A stretch of DNA of 64,000 nucleotides from Candidatus Hecatella orcuttiae (GTDB taxonomy: Archaea; Thermoproteota; Bathyarchaeia; Hecatellales; Hecatellaceae), in NCBI GenBank assembly GCA_002011035.2, contig MTLY02000003.1, positions 613,194-677,193 on the forward strand, in the 5' to 3' direction. Below, piece by piece: positions 18,512 through 27,416 of this stretch. The position numbers and the translations under genes were made by a program. Below the pieces are notes generated by a model. The model did not search any database and had not been told where the DNA came from. It saw only the letters and a program-made list of their open reading frames with translations. Within the stretch, counting starts at the first letter, position 1; each line of letters opens with the position of its first letter.

Positions 18512-19078
18512 CTATGCTTCCTCTTCGTAGTGGATGACGCCTTCCTCTTCCAGCTTGGCGCTGAGGATCTTCACAGCCTCATAGACCTCGTCTTCCTTCT
18601 TCGCTCCCGTGCAGACAAGTTTTCCGCTGGAGAAGAGGAGAATGACAACCTTGGGTTTGTCCATGCGGTAGATGAGGCCTGGGAACTGTTCAGGCTCATA
18701 CATGGTCCTGCTCAGGGAATAAGTAGCCTTTTCCAAGTCGATTCTCCCGCCGAGGCTGGCGGAGGCTACGATGTTCTGAATCTGAGTTTTAGGCTTCCCC
18801 ATGATAACGATGCCGTGGCTTTTCAGCTCCTTAACCACTTTCTCCACTGCCTTGATGGCGAGGCTTTCCGATTTAGCTCCGGTGCACACCATCTTCCCGG
18901 AGTTAAAAATCAGCGTGGCTGTCTTAGGCTTCTTCAGCCTGAAAACCAGCCCCGGAAACTGCTCCGGCCTGTACTCGGCGGTGGGGAAGAGTTTGGTGAT
19001 GGCGTCCAAGTCCACGCTGTGGTCGAGGATGGCGGAAGCCACCACGTTTTCTATGTTGATCACAGGTTTTTTCGGCAA
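18512..19078 (-). CDS. tbp: TATA-box binding protein
   Basis: The 188-residue protein consists of two TBP repeats (about residues 8-95 and 99-185). Each has the EQFPGLxxR and GKxVCTGAK signatures, so both DNA-binding halves are intact. It binds TATA promoters with TFB for RNA polymerase recruitment. The TTG start at 19078 is preceded by GGGTGA. A TATA element lies at about 19109-19117. An acidic C-terminal tail (HYEEEA) is typical of archaeal TBPs. Confidence 0.97.
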   Translation of the reverse strand: MPKKPVINIENVVASAILDHSVDLDAITKLFPTAEYRPEQFPGLVFRLKKPKTATLIFNSGKMVCTGAKSESLAIKAVEKVVKELKSHGIVIMGKPKTQIQNIVASASLGGRIDLEKATYSLSRTMYEPEQFPGLIYRMDKPKVVILLFSSGKLVCTGAKKEDEVYEAVKILSAKLEEEGVIHYEEEA

Positions 19079-19108
19079 ACCGGCTTTTCACCCAGCATTG
19101 TAACGTCT

Positions 19109-19117
19109 TTAAATATC
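19109..19117 (-). promoter_or_regulatory. TATA box of tbp
   Basis: GATATTTAAAG on the reverse strand lies about 35 bases before the tbp start codon, predicting a transcript start near 19088. Confidence 0.45.
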
Positions 19118-19146
19118 CAAAACCTAATTAGATATAAAAAGGTTGA

Positions 19147-19719
19147 TTAAGCTTCCCCCGCCTTTTTACTTCTCCCCTCCAGAATGGACCAGAATGCCAA
19201 GGCGATGAGGAGGGTGACGGTGAATACGATGCCGGGAGGAGAGCGGAGGAAGATCACAGCCAACCCCAAGGAGGGAATGTGGGCTATAACTTTCCCCACC
19301 ACTGCTTCCGGGTCTACCACCCCCCTGTCAGGGACCGCGTTGTGGTCTCCCTTAGTCTTGAACCCTAGGAAGACGCCTTCCTCACTGTATTCCAGCCCGA
19401 CGATCCTGTGGACGATGTACTTTCGGTCGTGGGAAGAGTAGTAGACGATGATGGGGGAATTGCCTCCCGCTTCAAACTCTTCCATCAACTCTGAGGGGGG
19501 AACCTCCTTCACGATGACTAGGTCTCCGTTTCTCAGCGTCGGAAGCATGCTTCTGCCTTCCACAACCATGACAGGGGTGGGGGTTCCCAAGGTTTGGATG
19601 AGGCCGAGCCATCCTCCTAGGAGCAACACAGCCGCCAATCCGACAATTAGGATGGGTTTGAAGTCGGCGGCTGGTTTTCTAGGCTTTGCGGAGGACTCTA
19701 AGGCCGTGTTCAATCCCAC
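19147..19719 (-). CDS. Signal peptidase I, archaeal/ER type
   Basis: The 190-residue membrane protein has a transmembrane segment at about residues 22-43 and the catalytic serine in GRSMLPT (Ser57). The general base is a histidine in YIVHRIVG (His104) rather than the bacterial lysine, and KGDHN supplies the conserved Asp near 125. A C-terminal membrane segment spans about 155-180. It removes signal peptides, such as that of the surface protein at 1241, at the outer face of the membrane. The start is GTG at 19719. Confidence 0.93.
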   Translation of the reverse strand: MGLNTALESSAKPRKPAADFKPILIVGLAAVLLLGGWLGLIQTLGTPTPVMVVEGRSMLPTLRNGDLVIVKEVPPSELMEEFEAGGNSPIIVYYSSHDRKYIVHRIVGLEYSEEGVFLGFKTKGDHNAVPDRGVVDPEAVVGKVIAHIPSLGLAVIFLRSPPGIVFTVTLLIALAFWSILEGRSKKAGEA

Positions 19720-19820
19720 GCTTTCTTAAATTCTTAAGTCAGCCTTTTATTTAACCCTATTAGGCTTCTTCCGAATAGTGTTTTTATGGAGGGCCTACCA
19801 TTTTTAGAGGGTCTCTGAAG

Positions 19821-22688
19821 ATGGGTGGGTTGGAAGGTTCTTTTTCCACTCTCCTGAAGCCTCTCCAAAGGGTCATCAAGGAGCGAGGGTTCTCCTCGCC
19901 CACGGAGCCCCAGGAGAAGGCCATACCCCTGATTCTGAAGGGTGAAAACGTTCTTCTCATCGCCCCTACCGCCACGGGTAAAACCGAGGCAGCCATCCTG
20001 CCCATCCTCCACAATTTTCTTCTCATGCCTGAAAGGCCTCAGGGAGTTAAAATCCTATACATAACCCCTCTGAGGGCCTTAAACAGGGACCTCATGGAGA
20101 GATTGGAGTGGTGGTGTAAGAAGCTCGACTTGACGGTGGGCGTGAGGCATGGGGACACGGACACGGGGGAGCGAAGCCATCAGGCGCGAAGTCCCCCGGA
20201 TATGCTTATAACAACCCCTGAGACTCTCCAAGCGATTCTCCCCGGAAAGGTCATGCGGAGGCATCTCAGCCGGGTTAGGTGGGTTATCGTCGACGAGGTG
20301 CATGAGCTGGCCTGCGACAAGCGGGGAAGCCAGCTTTCCCTCGGCTTGGAAAGGCTGAGAAGACTGGGCGCTGGGGACTTCCAGGTCATAGGGCTTTCTG
20401 CCACCATAGGCTCCCCGGAGAAGGTGGCCAAATTTCTGGTGGGAACCCGCCGGTCCTGCCAGATAGTCCGGGTTCCAGTGGCCAAGGACATTCGCCTTCA
20501 GATAGTCTCCGCCAAGCCCAGTCGGACGGATCATGTTACGGCGGCGAAGCTCTACACGCATCCCGAGGTGGCGGCGAGGCTGAGGGTTATCCGCGACCTC
20601 ATCGAAAAGCACAGCTCGGTTTTACTGTTCACCAACACGAGGGCCGTGGCAGAGGTTCTGGCCAGCCGGTTTAAGGTTTGGGATGTTGACTACCCTGTGA
20701 GCATTCACCACGGCAGCCTAGCTAAGCCTTCCCGCATCTGGGCTGAGCAGGGATTGAAGGGGGGTAAACTCAAAGGCTTGGTCTGCACCTCCTCCCTCGA
20801 GCTGGGAATCGACATAGGCCTCATCGACCTTGTCATCCAGTATAACTCCCCTCGGCAGGTTACCCGGCTGGTTCAGCGGGTTGGGAGAAGCGGACACCGT
20901 CGGGGAGGCACGGCCAAGGGGGTCATCATAACCATCGACTCCGACGACACCTTGGAGGCTTTGGTCATCGCCCGCCGAGCCCTGTCGGAGGAGCTGGAGC
21001 CTGTGGCCATGCCTGAGAAGCCCTATGATACTCTCGTCCAGCAACTGGCCGGGCTTCTCATCGAAAGGAAACGTTGGCATTACGCAGAAGTTTTGGAGCT
21101 TTGCAGGGAAGCTTACCCCTATCGGAAGCTCACCAGCCAAGACTTGGACAAGGTTCTAGGCTACATGCACTCCCGTTATCCCCGGCTGGCTTGGGTTTCC
21201 TCGGAGGACCAAAGCTTCCTCCGCCCTCAGAAAACCAAGCACCTCTACGAGTACTATTTCGGAAACCTTTCCATGATCCCCGACGAGAAACACTACTTGG
21301 TCATCGACCAGTCCTCCGACACGCCGGTGGGGATTCTGGACGAAGCCTTTGTGGCTGAGTACGGAGACCCGGGAACAAAGTTCATCGTCCGAGGCAGCGC
21401 TTGGAAGATCGTGTCCGTCTACGGGGACAAGATCTACGCCAAACCCGTGCAGGACCCTACTGGGGCTATCCCCAGCTGGGTGGGGGAGGAGATTCCCGTT
21501 CCCCTGGAGGTCGCCTTGGAAGTGGGAGCCATTCGGAGGTTTGTGGAGGAAAGTCTGAAGGCTTCGAAAACCCCCACCGAGGTGGTTCAGGCCCTAAGGG
21601 AAAGATATCCCGCAGACGCGGAGACCTTGGGGGACGCTGTTCGAGAAGTGGTGGAGCAGGTGGAAGGCGGCTACCCGGTGCCCACCGACAGGAGGGTAGT
21701 GGTGGAAGAATGGGGCGACTACCTCATCCTCCAATGCTGCTTCGGCTCCTTGGTCAATAAGACGCTGGCCCGCATCCTGGGGCATGTCCTCTCAGAGGAA
21801 ACAGGTGAGGCGGTGGGCATGCAGGAGGACCCCTACCGCCTGGTTTTGCAGGCCAAGGGCTCCGTGGATGGGCCGAGGCTGAAGGAGCTTCTCCTAAGCC
21901 TCACAGGACGGAACCCGGGTAAACTGGCCGTGGAGGCCGCTGTGAAGACCGGCCTCTTCAAAAGGAGGCTTATCCATGTGGCTAGGAAGTTCGGAGCCAT
22001 TTCCAAGTGGGCTGACTTCACTGAGCTCAGCCTCCGGCAGCTGGTCAAAAGCTTCGAGGGCACCGCTATCTTCGAGGAAGCCTTGAAGGACACTACCTCC
22101 ACGGACATGGACATCGACAATACTGTCCGGATCTTGGAAAAAATCCGGGAAGGCTCCATTGAAGTGGAGGTTGTTCGAGGGTTGAAGAAACCCACGCCCA
22201 TCGCCCGCATCGGAGTTCAGAGGATAAGCCGCAAAACCGACCTCATCCCTCCGGAGAAAATGCGAGGCATCCTCATTGAGTCCACCCGGGCGAGGCTGCT
22301 CAACGAAGCCGCGGTGCTGGTGTGCACCCAATGCTGGAACTATGTGAAGCTGGTGAGGATTAAAAGCCTCCCCCGCTCCCTCGCATGCCCTCACTGCGGC
22401 TCCACCCGAATAGGCCTCCTCAAAGAGCCTGAAAAAGAAGTCTTCAAGATCGCGGAGAAAAAAGGGAAAAACCTCCGAGGAAGGGAAGAGGGAATCCTTG
22501 AGGCTGCGCTAGAATCCGCAGACCTGATCTCCAAATTCGGCTTCCCCGCGGCAGTGGCCTTAGTAGGCCACGGCCTCGAAGCGGAGGACGCGAGGACTGT
22601 CTTGGAGGATGAAAGCCGCCTCACCGACCGTTTCTACGAGCTGGTGGCGGAGGCGGAGAAGAAGGCTTTGAGGAGAAAATTCTGGTAG
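19821..22688 (+). CDS. lhr: Lhr-family ATP-dependent helicase
   Basis: The 955-residue protein has motif I APTATGKT near residue 50, the DEVH box near 158, and SSLELGIDIG and QRVGRSGHR as motifs V and VI. A long Lhr-specific C-terminal part follows. It includes a zinc-binding CTQC...CPHC pair near residues 835-860. Lhr proteins unwind DNA and RNA:DNA hybrids in repair. The start ATG is at 19821, and TTTTTATGG about 35 bases upstream could be a TATA-like element. A second Lhr-like helicase begins at the left window edge. Confidence 0.93.
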   Translation: MGGLEGSFSTLLKPLQRVIKERGFSSPTEPQEKAIPLILKGENVLLIAPTATGKTEAAILPILHNFLLMPERPQGVKILYITPLRALNRDLMERLEWWCKKLDLTVGVRHGDTDTGERSHQARSPPDMLITTPETLQAILPGKVMRRHLSRVRWVIVDEVHELACDKRGSQLSLGLERLRRLGAGDFQVIGLSATIGSPEKVAKFLVGTRRSCQIVRVPVAKDIRLQIVSAKPSRTDHVTAAKLYTHPEVAARLRVIRDLIEKHSSVLLFTNTRAVAEVLASRFKVWDVDYPVSIHHGSLAKPSRIWAEQGLKGGKLKGLVCTSSLELGIDIGLIDLVIQYNSPRQVTRLVQRVGRSGHRRGGTAKGVIITIDSDDTLEALVIARRALSEELEPVAMPEKPYDTLVQQLAGLLIERKRWHYAEVLELCREAYPYRKLTSQDLDKVLGYMHSRYPRLAWVSSEDQSFLRPQKTKHLYEYYFGNLSMIPDEKHYLVIDQSSDTPVGILDEAFVAEYGDPGTKFIVRGSAWKIVSVYGDKIYAKPVQDPTGAIPSWVGEEIPVPLEVALEVGAIRRFVEESLKASKTPTEVVQALRERYPADAETLGDAVREVVEQVEGGYPVPTDRRVVVEEWGDYLILQCCFGSLVNKTLARILGHVLSEETGEAVGMQEDPYRLVLQAKGSVDGPRLKELLLSLTGRNPGKLAVEAAVKTGLFKRRLIHVARKFGAISKWADFTELSLRQLVKSFEGTAIFEEALKDTTSTDMDIDNTVRILEKIREGSIEVEVVRGLKKPTPIARIGVQRISRKTDLIPPEKMRGILIESTRARLLNEAAVLVCTQCWNYVKLVRIKSLPRSLACPHCGSTRIGLLKEPEKEVFKIAEKKGKNLRGREEGILEAALESADLISKFGFPAAVALVGHGLEAEDARTVLEDESRLTDRFYELVAEAEKKALRRKFW

Positions 22689-22714
22689 CCTAAAGGGCGT
22701 CGGAGGCTGGAAGG

Positions 22715-23344
22715 ATGAGGGGCCGTGGGGTTGTGGTGCTGGCTGGAGGAGGCAGCGTGAGGATGGGAGGCGTAAACAAAGCCTTCCTAAGCCTTCAAGG
22801 AAAACCTCTCCTCCGATGGGTGGTGGAAGGAGCCCTAGGGGCCGCGGGCAAGGTGGTGGTGGTCTTGAGCAAAAGCAGCCCTGAAGGCCCTTACCGGCGG
22901 ATTCTCCCCGCGACGGTGAGCCTAGGGCGGGATGCCGTGGAGGGCGGAGGCCCCATCGCCGGCTTAGCAGCTGGAATAAGAAGTCTAAAAGTTGAGTACG
23001 TGGCTGTGCTGCCCTGCGACGTGCCCTTCGTCAACCCCCAAGTTTTAGGGCTGCTCTTCCAAGAGGCGGAAGGGCGTGCCTCGGAGGCGGTGATCCCCCG
23101 GTGGCCCAACGGGTACAGGGAGCCCCTCCACGCTGTCTACCGTTCTCAGCCTACTCTCCCCGCGGCGGAGGAAGCCCTAGCGCAGGGGGAATACTCGATG
23201 CTGGATGTGGTGAAGAGACTGGAGCACGTCTACTATCTGCCTGTGGATCAGATCAGAAACTTTGACCCTCAGCTTCGAGGTTTCTTCAACATCAACACAC
23301 CTCAGGACTTGGAGAAAGCCGCCTGCCTTTTAAAGAAAGGCTAA
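22715..23344 (+). CDS. mobA: Molybdenum cofactor guanylyltransferase, MobA-like
   Basis: The 209-residue protein starts with the nucleotidyltransferase signature LAGGGSVRMGGVNKAF (residues 9-24) and has the PCDVPFV metal-binding motif near residues 107-113. MobA adds GMP to molybdopterin. It lies 26 bases after lhr and faces a cluster containing MocA-like, XdhC-like and MoeA genes on the opposite strand, which supports a Mo/W cofactor role. The related cytidylyltransferase-like protein at 23940 is a distant paralogue. Confidence 0.85.
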   Translation: MRGRGVVVLAGGGSVRMGGVNKAFLSLQGKPLLRWVVEGALGAAGKVVVVLSKSSPEGPYRRILPATVSLGRDAVEGGGPIAGLAAGIRSLKVEYVAVLPCDVPFVNPQVLGLLFQEAEGRASEAVIPRWPNGYREPLHAVYRSQPTLPAAEEALAQGEYSMLDVVKRLEHVYYLPVDQIRNFDPQLRGFFNINTPQDLEKAACLLKKG

Positions 23345-23380
23345 AAGTGCGACTGTTACAATATTCCAGGCTGCTGCCTG

Positions 23381-23866
23381 TCACGGTTTAGTTTCGGTGA
23401 CTGCTTCCACTTCAACGGACAGGCCTTTCAGGGATTTGCTTATCTCCACGGCGGTTAAAACGGCGCTGATGAGGATCAGCAGGACGCTGAACCCGAATAT
23501 GACTAGTATTACAACCTCCAGCCTTACGGACTCCAGCACGTTCACGAAGATCAGCAGAGAATCCACGATGGCTCCTATCAGCGAAAACTGCATCAGAAAC
23601 AGCGACCACTTGGAGAGCTTCGCCCTCTCGAAGAGCATTTCTATCTGCCTCTTCGCGTTGGCGATTTTCTTCTCCCTCGTTTCTTCTTGAAGCTGAGCTG
23701 AGGATACGGCGTCGATGTCGTGGAGGAGATGTCTTATCCTGTCGTGGATGCGCCCATACCGGTTGTAGAGGGATATGTTGATCAAACCCACCGCGGTGAT
23801 GAGCACAACAGGAGCCAAGGTGATCTGAATCAAGTCCAACCAGTTCAAGACCGCTTCCCCTCTCAT
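23381..23866 (-). CDS. DUF2721-like membrane protein
   Basis: The 161-residue protein has three predicted membrane segments: about residues 10-32, 86-108 and 117-140. A charged coiled region of about 50 residues lies between the first and second, including a conserved-looking NRYGRIHDRIRHL stretch. This layout matches DUF2721 proteins, which are of unknown function. It lies between mobA and the mocA-like gene but has no clear link to molybdenum. Confidence 0.7.
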   Translation of the reverse strand: MRGEAVLNWLDLIQITLAPVVLITAVGLINISLYNRYGRIHDRIRHLLHDIDAVSSAQLQEETREKKIANAKRQIEMLFERAKLSKWSLFLMQFSLIGAIVDSLLIFVNVLESVRLEVVILVIFGFSVLLILISAVLTAVEISKSLKGLSVEVEAVTETKP

Positions 23867-23939
23867 TGGATGAGGATAACAGAAAGCCAGCCGTCTCTAA
23901 ATACCTTTCCCAGACTAAAATCCTCCTACATCGCATCGG

Positions 23940-24578
23940 CTAGGCGGACTGTTCCTCTGTCTTCTCTCCCGCCGCATCAACGCCATGTCTTCTGAGGAGG
24001 GCTCTGGCTTTTTTCAGGTCGTCCACCGTGTCTACGTCCAAGAGCACTGTAGCTGTGTCTATCTCCACCTCTGCCACTTCTCCGCCATGTCTTTCCACCA
24101 CTTCTCTGGCTCCCTTATCGCCGGTGACGGTTTGCACCTCGCCGAAAAGGCTTCGGGCTATGAGAACCGGGTTACCTCTCTTCCCCTGGTAGGTAGGGAC
24201 AACAATAGGCGCTCCGGTCTGCCGGTAGGCTTCCATCAGCCTGTTGAGGACGGAAGCATCCACCAGAGGCTGGTCGGCTAGGATGAAGACCGCGGCCTCG
24301 CAAGCCCTGTCCACCGCTTTCAGCCCAGCTTTGAGAGAGCTACTCATCCCCCGGTCGAAGGCCTTGTTCACCACTACCTTCAACCTAGGGTCCGTGGGCA
24401 GCTTTTCAGCTACCTCCTCCGCTCGGAATCCCAAAACCACAACGACCTCCCCCACTTGGGAGGCTAGGACGTTTCCCACCGTCCACTCCACCATCGTCCG
24501 ACCTCCCAGCTCAGCCAGCTGTTTGAAAGCTCCCATCCGAACCGAGCGGCCTGCCGCTAGGACGATTGCCGAAATCAA
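23940..24578 (-). CDS. MocA-like molybdopterin nucleotidyltransferase
   Basis: The 212-residue protein has the N-terminal signature LAAGRSVRMGAFKQL and a LADQPLVD metal-binding motif, both characteristic of the MocA/YgfJ branch. That branch makes molybdopterin cytosine dinucleotide or matures molybdenum hydroxylases. It starts at TTG 24578. The adjacent XdhC-like gene supports service to a xanthine-dehydrogenase/CO-dehydrogenase-type enzyme encoded elsewhere. Confidence 0.85.
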   Translation of the reverse strand: MISAIVLAAGRSVRMGAFKQLAELGGRTMVEWTVGNVLASQVGEVVVVLGFRAEEVAEKLPTDPRLKVVVNKAFDRGMSSSLKAGLKAVDRACEAAVFILADQPLVDASVLNRLMEAYRQTGAPIVVPTYQGKRGNPVLIARSLFGEVQTVTGDKGAREVVERHGGEVAEVEIDTATVLLDVDTVDDLKKARALLRRHGVDAAGEKTEEQSA

Positions 24579-24658
24579 TACGGCTCTCCTACGCTGCGGA
24601 GCGAACGCTTCTTCTTCCCGTTTTCAAAGAGAGGGAGGGAGAACTCCAGCGAGGTGGG

Positions 24659-25486
24659 TCAGGCTTTTGGGGGCTGTTGGGAGGCGGCTTCCAGCCTCTT
24701 CAGCTTCAACGGCCTGCCTGTTCCCCCTCTTTGCACGTGGACTATCTCAGCCATGATGCTGAGGGCTATCTCCTCCACCGTCTTGGCGCCTATGTCCAAG
24801 CCTATGGGCGCGTGCACCCGGGCTAGGGCTGCCTCGTCAGCGACGCCTTCCTCTCGAAGCATCTTGAAGATGGTGTTCACCCTGTTAAGACTTCCCACGA
24901 GACCGATGTAAGCGGCTTGGGAGGGGAGAACCGCCCTCAAAGCCGGCTCGTCGTACTGATGCCGGGTTACCACGACCACGTAGGTTTGGGGGCCGACGGC
25001 CACTTGGGCTAGGCCTTCGTCCACGGGGGCTGCTATCACCCTGTCAGCTTCAGGGAACCTCTCCTTTCGAGCGAAGGGATCCACCACCACGACTTGAAAG
25101 CCTAGCATGCGGCCCAGCCTGTGAAGGGGTTCTGCGATGTGGCCGCTGCCGATGATGAGGAGGGTCGGCGTAGGCTGGATGACCTCTACCATCACGTCCA
25201 TGGTGCCTCCGCAGATCATACCTACGCCTCCGGCTTCTTCCTCGGTCAGTTTGAAGCTGGACAGCCGGCTTTTTCCATCCTTCAAGGCTTCTTGGGCTTC
25301 GGCTACCACGGCGTTTTCGATGCAGCCTCCTCCGATGGTGCCGAAGCGGCTTCCATCCTCCCGAATTATCATCTTGGCCCCGACCCCCTGAGGGGTGGAG
25401 CCCTCCGCCTTGACCACGGTGGCTACGGCTATTTTCTCCCCTCGGGAGGTGAGTTCAGCTATCTTCTGGTAGACTTCCACGGACAT
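24659..25486 (-). CDS. XdhC/CoxI family molybdenum-hydroxylase maturation protein
   Basis: The 275-residue protein contains the XdhC N-terminal motif (GSTPQGVGAKMII, FGTIGGGCIE). It also has a C-terminal Rossmann domain (LLIIGSGHIAEPLHRLG) ending with GLDIGAKTVEEIALSIMAEI, the family's usual C-terminal signature. XdhC inserts sulfurated molybdenum cofactor into hydroxylases. It sits 80 bases upstream of the mocA-like gene in the same direction and downstream of moeA. Confidence 0.92.
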   Translation of the reverse strand: MSVEVYQKIAELTSRGEKIAVATVVKAEGSTPQGVGAKMIIREDGSRFGTIGGGCIENAVVAEAQEALKDGKSRLSSFKLTEEEAGGVGMICGGTMDVMVEVIQPTPTLLIIGSGHIAEPLHRLGRMLGFQVVVVDPFARKERFPEADRVIAAPVDEGLAQVAVGPQTYVVVVTRHQYDEPALRAVLPSQAAYIGLVGSLNRVNTIFKMLREEGVADEAALARVHAPIGLDIGAKTVEEIALSIMAEIVHVQRGGTGRPLKLKRLEAASQQPPKA

Positions 25487-25546
25487 CGGGGAGACCCTTT
25501 AAAAATCATTCCGTCTTCAGGCTAAAAAAAGATTCCTTTTAGGCTG

Positions 25547-26812
25547 TCAAACTGCCTCCAAGCGGGCTAGGCCTGGGAGAAGATACACGTCCAACCATTC
25601 TCCTGCCTCCAAGGAGGTTTTGCTCCCTGAGACGAAGGCGTAGCCGTGGGAGGCCAGCACCGGGCTGATGAGAGAGGATTCCCCTCGAAGCGGCCGGGCG
25701 GCGAAGCCTGCCTCCTCCCTGGAAAGCTCCACGAAAAGCGCTCTCTTAAACTCGGTGGGCTTCCCCCAGTCAACCCGGCTGCTTAAACGAGCCTTGACAG
25801 TAGGCTTGTACTCGTCTATCTTGAGGCCCAGTTTGGCTAGGATGAGGGGGAGGAGCAGAAAGTGAAACCCGATGAGCGTCGACTGGATGAGCCCTGGCAG
25901 CAGGGCTACAGGTTTACCGTGGACCAGCCCCAAAGAGCTGACAGCGCCAGGTTTTACCTTCAAACCGTAGACGAGGATGCCCGGCTTCCCCAGCCGGTTG
26001 ACAGTTTCGACCACCAAGTCCGCTTCCCCCACCGACGAGCCTCCGATGGTCGCTGCCATGTCGTGGGAGGCCAAGGCCTCCTCCAGTCTTCTCCCGATCT
26101 CCTCTCCGTCGTCGGGGCATACGCCCAAGTAGCTGGGCGCTCCCCCTGCAGCCTCCACGAGCTTCTGGACGAGGATACTATGGCTGGCTGGGGTCTTGGA
26201 AGGATCTTCCTCTTCCAAGTCTCCCATGAGCTCGCTGCCCACCGAGAGAATGGCCACCTTGGGTTTCCGGTAGACTTTCACGGTTTTCATCCTGAACATA
26301 AAAAGCAAATCCAAGTCTTGCGCCAGCAGAATTCTCCCCCTCCTCAGGACGGTGGCTCCTCGAACCATGTCCTTCCCCGCTGCTGTGAGGTACTGTCCTT
26401 CTTCCACCTTCCCCCTGACAGCGATTTCGCCTCCTTCTGCGAACTCCACGACTTCCAAGGGAATGATGGCGTCAGCTCCCTGGGGAAGAAGAGCCCCTGT
26501 GGGTACTCGGTAGGCTTCCTTCAAGCCTAGGGGCGGAGGGCTGAGGTTTTTCAGGTCTATCCTCCCCGCAACCTTCAACATCACAGGCTTCTCCTTGGAG
26601 GCTTCCTTCACATCGCTGCTTCTCACCGCGTAGCCGTCGAAGAAGGCCCTGTGCTTGGGGGGGATGTCCTCAGGGGAAACCACGTCCTCCGCCAGCACCC
26701 GCCCGTAGGCGTCGGCTAGGGCTACCTCTTCCACCTCAGGCTTCAGGCTGGGGATGGCGGCTATTTTCTCCAAGGCTTCCTCGGTGGTGGCGTGGTTGAA
26801 ACGGCGCTTCAT
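25547..26812 (-). CDS. moeA: Molybdopterin molybdenumtransferase MoeA
   Basis: The 421-residue protein has the family's four-domain layout. The N-terminus carries AFFDGYAVRSSDV, the MoCF_biosynth domain carries SVGSELMGDL and GGSSVGEADL, and a C-terminal beta domain follows. It inserts molybdate or tungstate into adenylylated molybdopterin. It is first in the reverse-strand moeA-xdhC-mocA set. A DtxR-type regulator is divergently encoded next to it. Confidence 0.93.
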   Translation of the reverse strand: MKRRFNHATTEEALEKIAAIPSLKPEVEEVALADAYGRVLAEDVVSPEDIPPKHRAFFDGYAVRSSDVKEASKEKPVMLKVAGRIDLKNLSPPPLGLKEAYRVPTGALLPQGADAIIPLEVVEFAEGGEIAVRGKVEEGQYLTAAGKDMVRGATVLRRGRILLAQDLDLLFMFRMKTVKVYRKPKVAILSVGSELMGDLEEEDPSKTPASHSILVQKLVEAAGGAPSYLGVCPDDGEEIGRRLEEALASHDMAATIGGSSVGEADLVVETVNRLGKPGILVYGLKVKPGAVSSLGLVHGKPVALLPGLIQSTLIGFHFLLLPLILAKLGLKIDEYKPTVKARLSSRVDWGKPTEFKRALFVELSREEAGFAARPLRGESSLISPVLASHGYAFVSGSKTSLEAGEWLDVYLLPGLARLEAV

Positions 26813-26936
26813 GTCCTTCTGCCCTTGAGTTAAGTCGGTGGTTAGTCAAATTAAATCTTCCCTCTCTGGGGGCCGCTGGGGCTCAGCCATATTTTTATCT
26901 CAGTAATGCGTCCCTTTTTCAGGTCTGGTTTGGAGG

Positions 26937-27359
26937 TTGTCAGGGCAACAGCTTTCCGAGAGCATCGAAGACTACTTGGAGGCCCTCTGGATCTCCGAGG
27001 AAGAGGGCGCCAGCTTGGCGAAGATCAGCTGGATCGCCAGGCATTTGGATGTTTCCTCGCCCAGCGTCGTGGAGATGCTGAAGAAGCTGGAGAAGCAGGG
27101 CCTCGTCGTCTACGAGCCTAGGGACGGTGTTAGGCTGACGGAGACGGGTAAAAAGAAGGCTGAGCAGATCATCCGAAGCCACAGGCTGGCTGAGCTTCTC
27201 CTCACAGACATCCTCAAGATGAAGCTGGATATGAAAACAGCCTGCGGGCTTGAGCATCATCTCTCCGAAGACGTGGCCGACGCCGTGTGCACCTACCTCA
27301 ACCATCCCCGCCTCTGCCCTCATGGAAACAAAATCCCCAAAGGAAACTGCTGTCCCTAA
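26937..27359 (+). CDS. DtxR/MntR-family metal-dependent regulator
   Basis: The 140-residue protein begins with a winged helix (ESIEDYLEALWISEE, SSPSVVEMLKKLEKQGLV) typical of DtxR/MntR. The dimerisation domain includes LAELLLTDILKM and the metal-binding EHHLSEDVADAV, ending with a Cys-rich CPHGNKIPKGNCC. There is no SH3-like third domain. It starts at TTG 26937. Divergence from moeA hints at metal control of molybdenum cofactor genes, though iron or manganese homeostasis is the family norm. Confidence 0.85.
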   Translation: MSGQQLSESIEDYLEALWISEEEGASLAKISWIARHLDVSSPSVVEMLKKLEKQGLVVYEPRDGVRLTETGKKKAEQIIRSHRLAELLLTDILKMKLDMKTACGLEHHLSEDVADAVCTYLNHPRLCPHGNKIPKGNCCP

Positions 27360-27416
27360 GGTTTGGGAGCCCCGGTTTTTTGGCGTGGAGGAAGCAGCCT
27401 CTAAGGGAGCGAGCCG

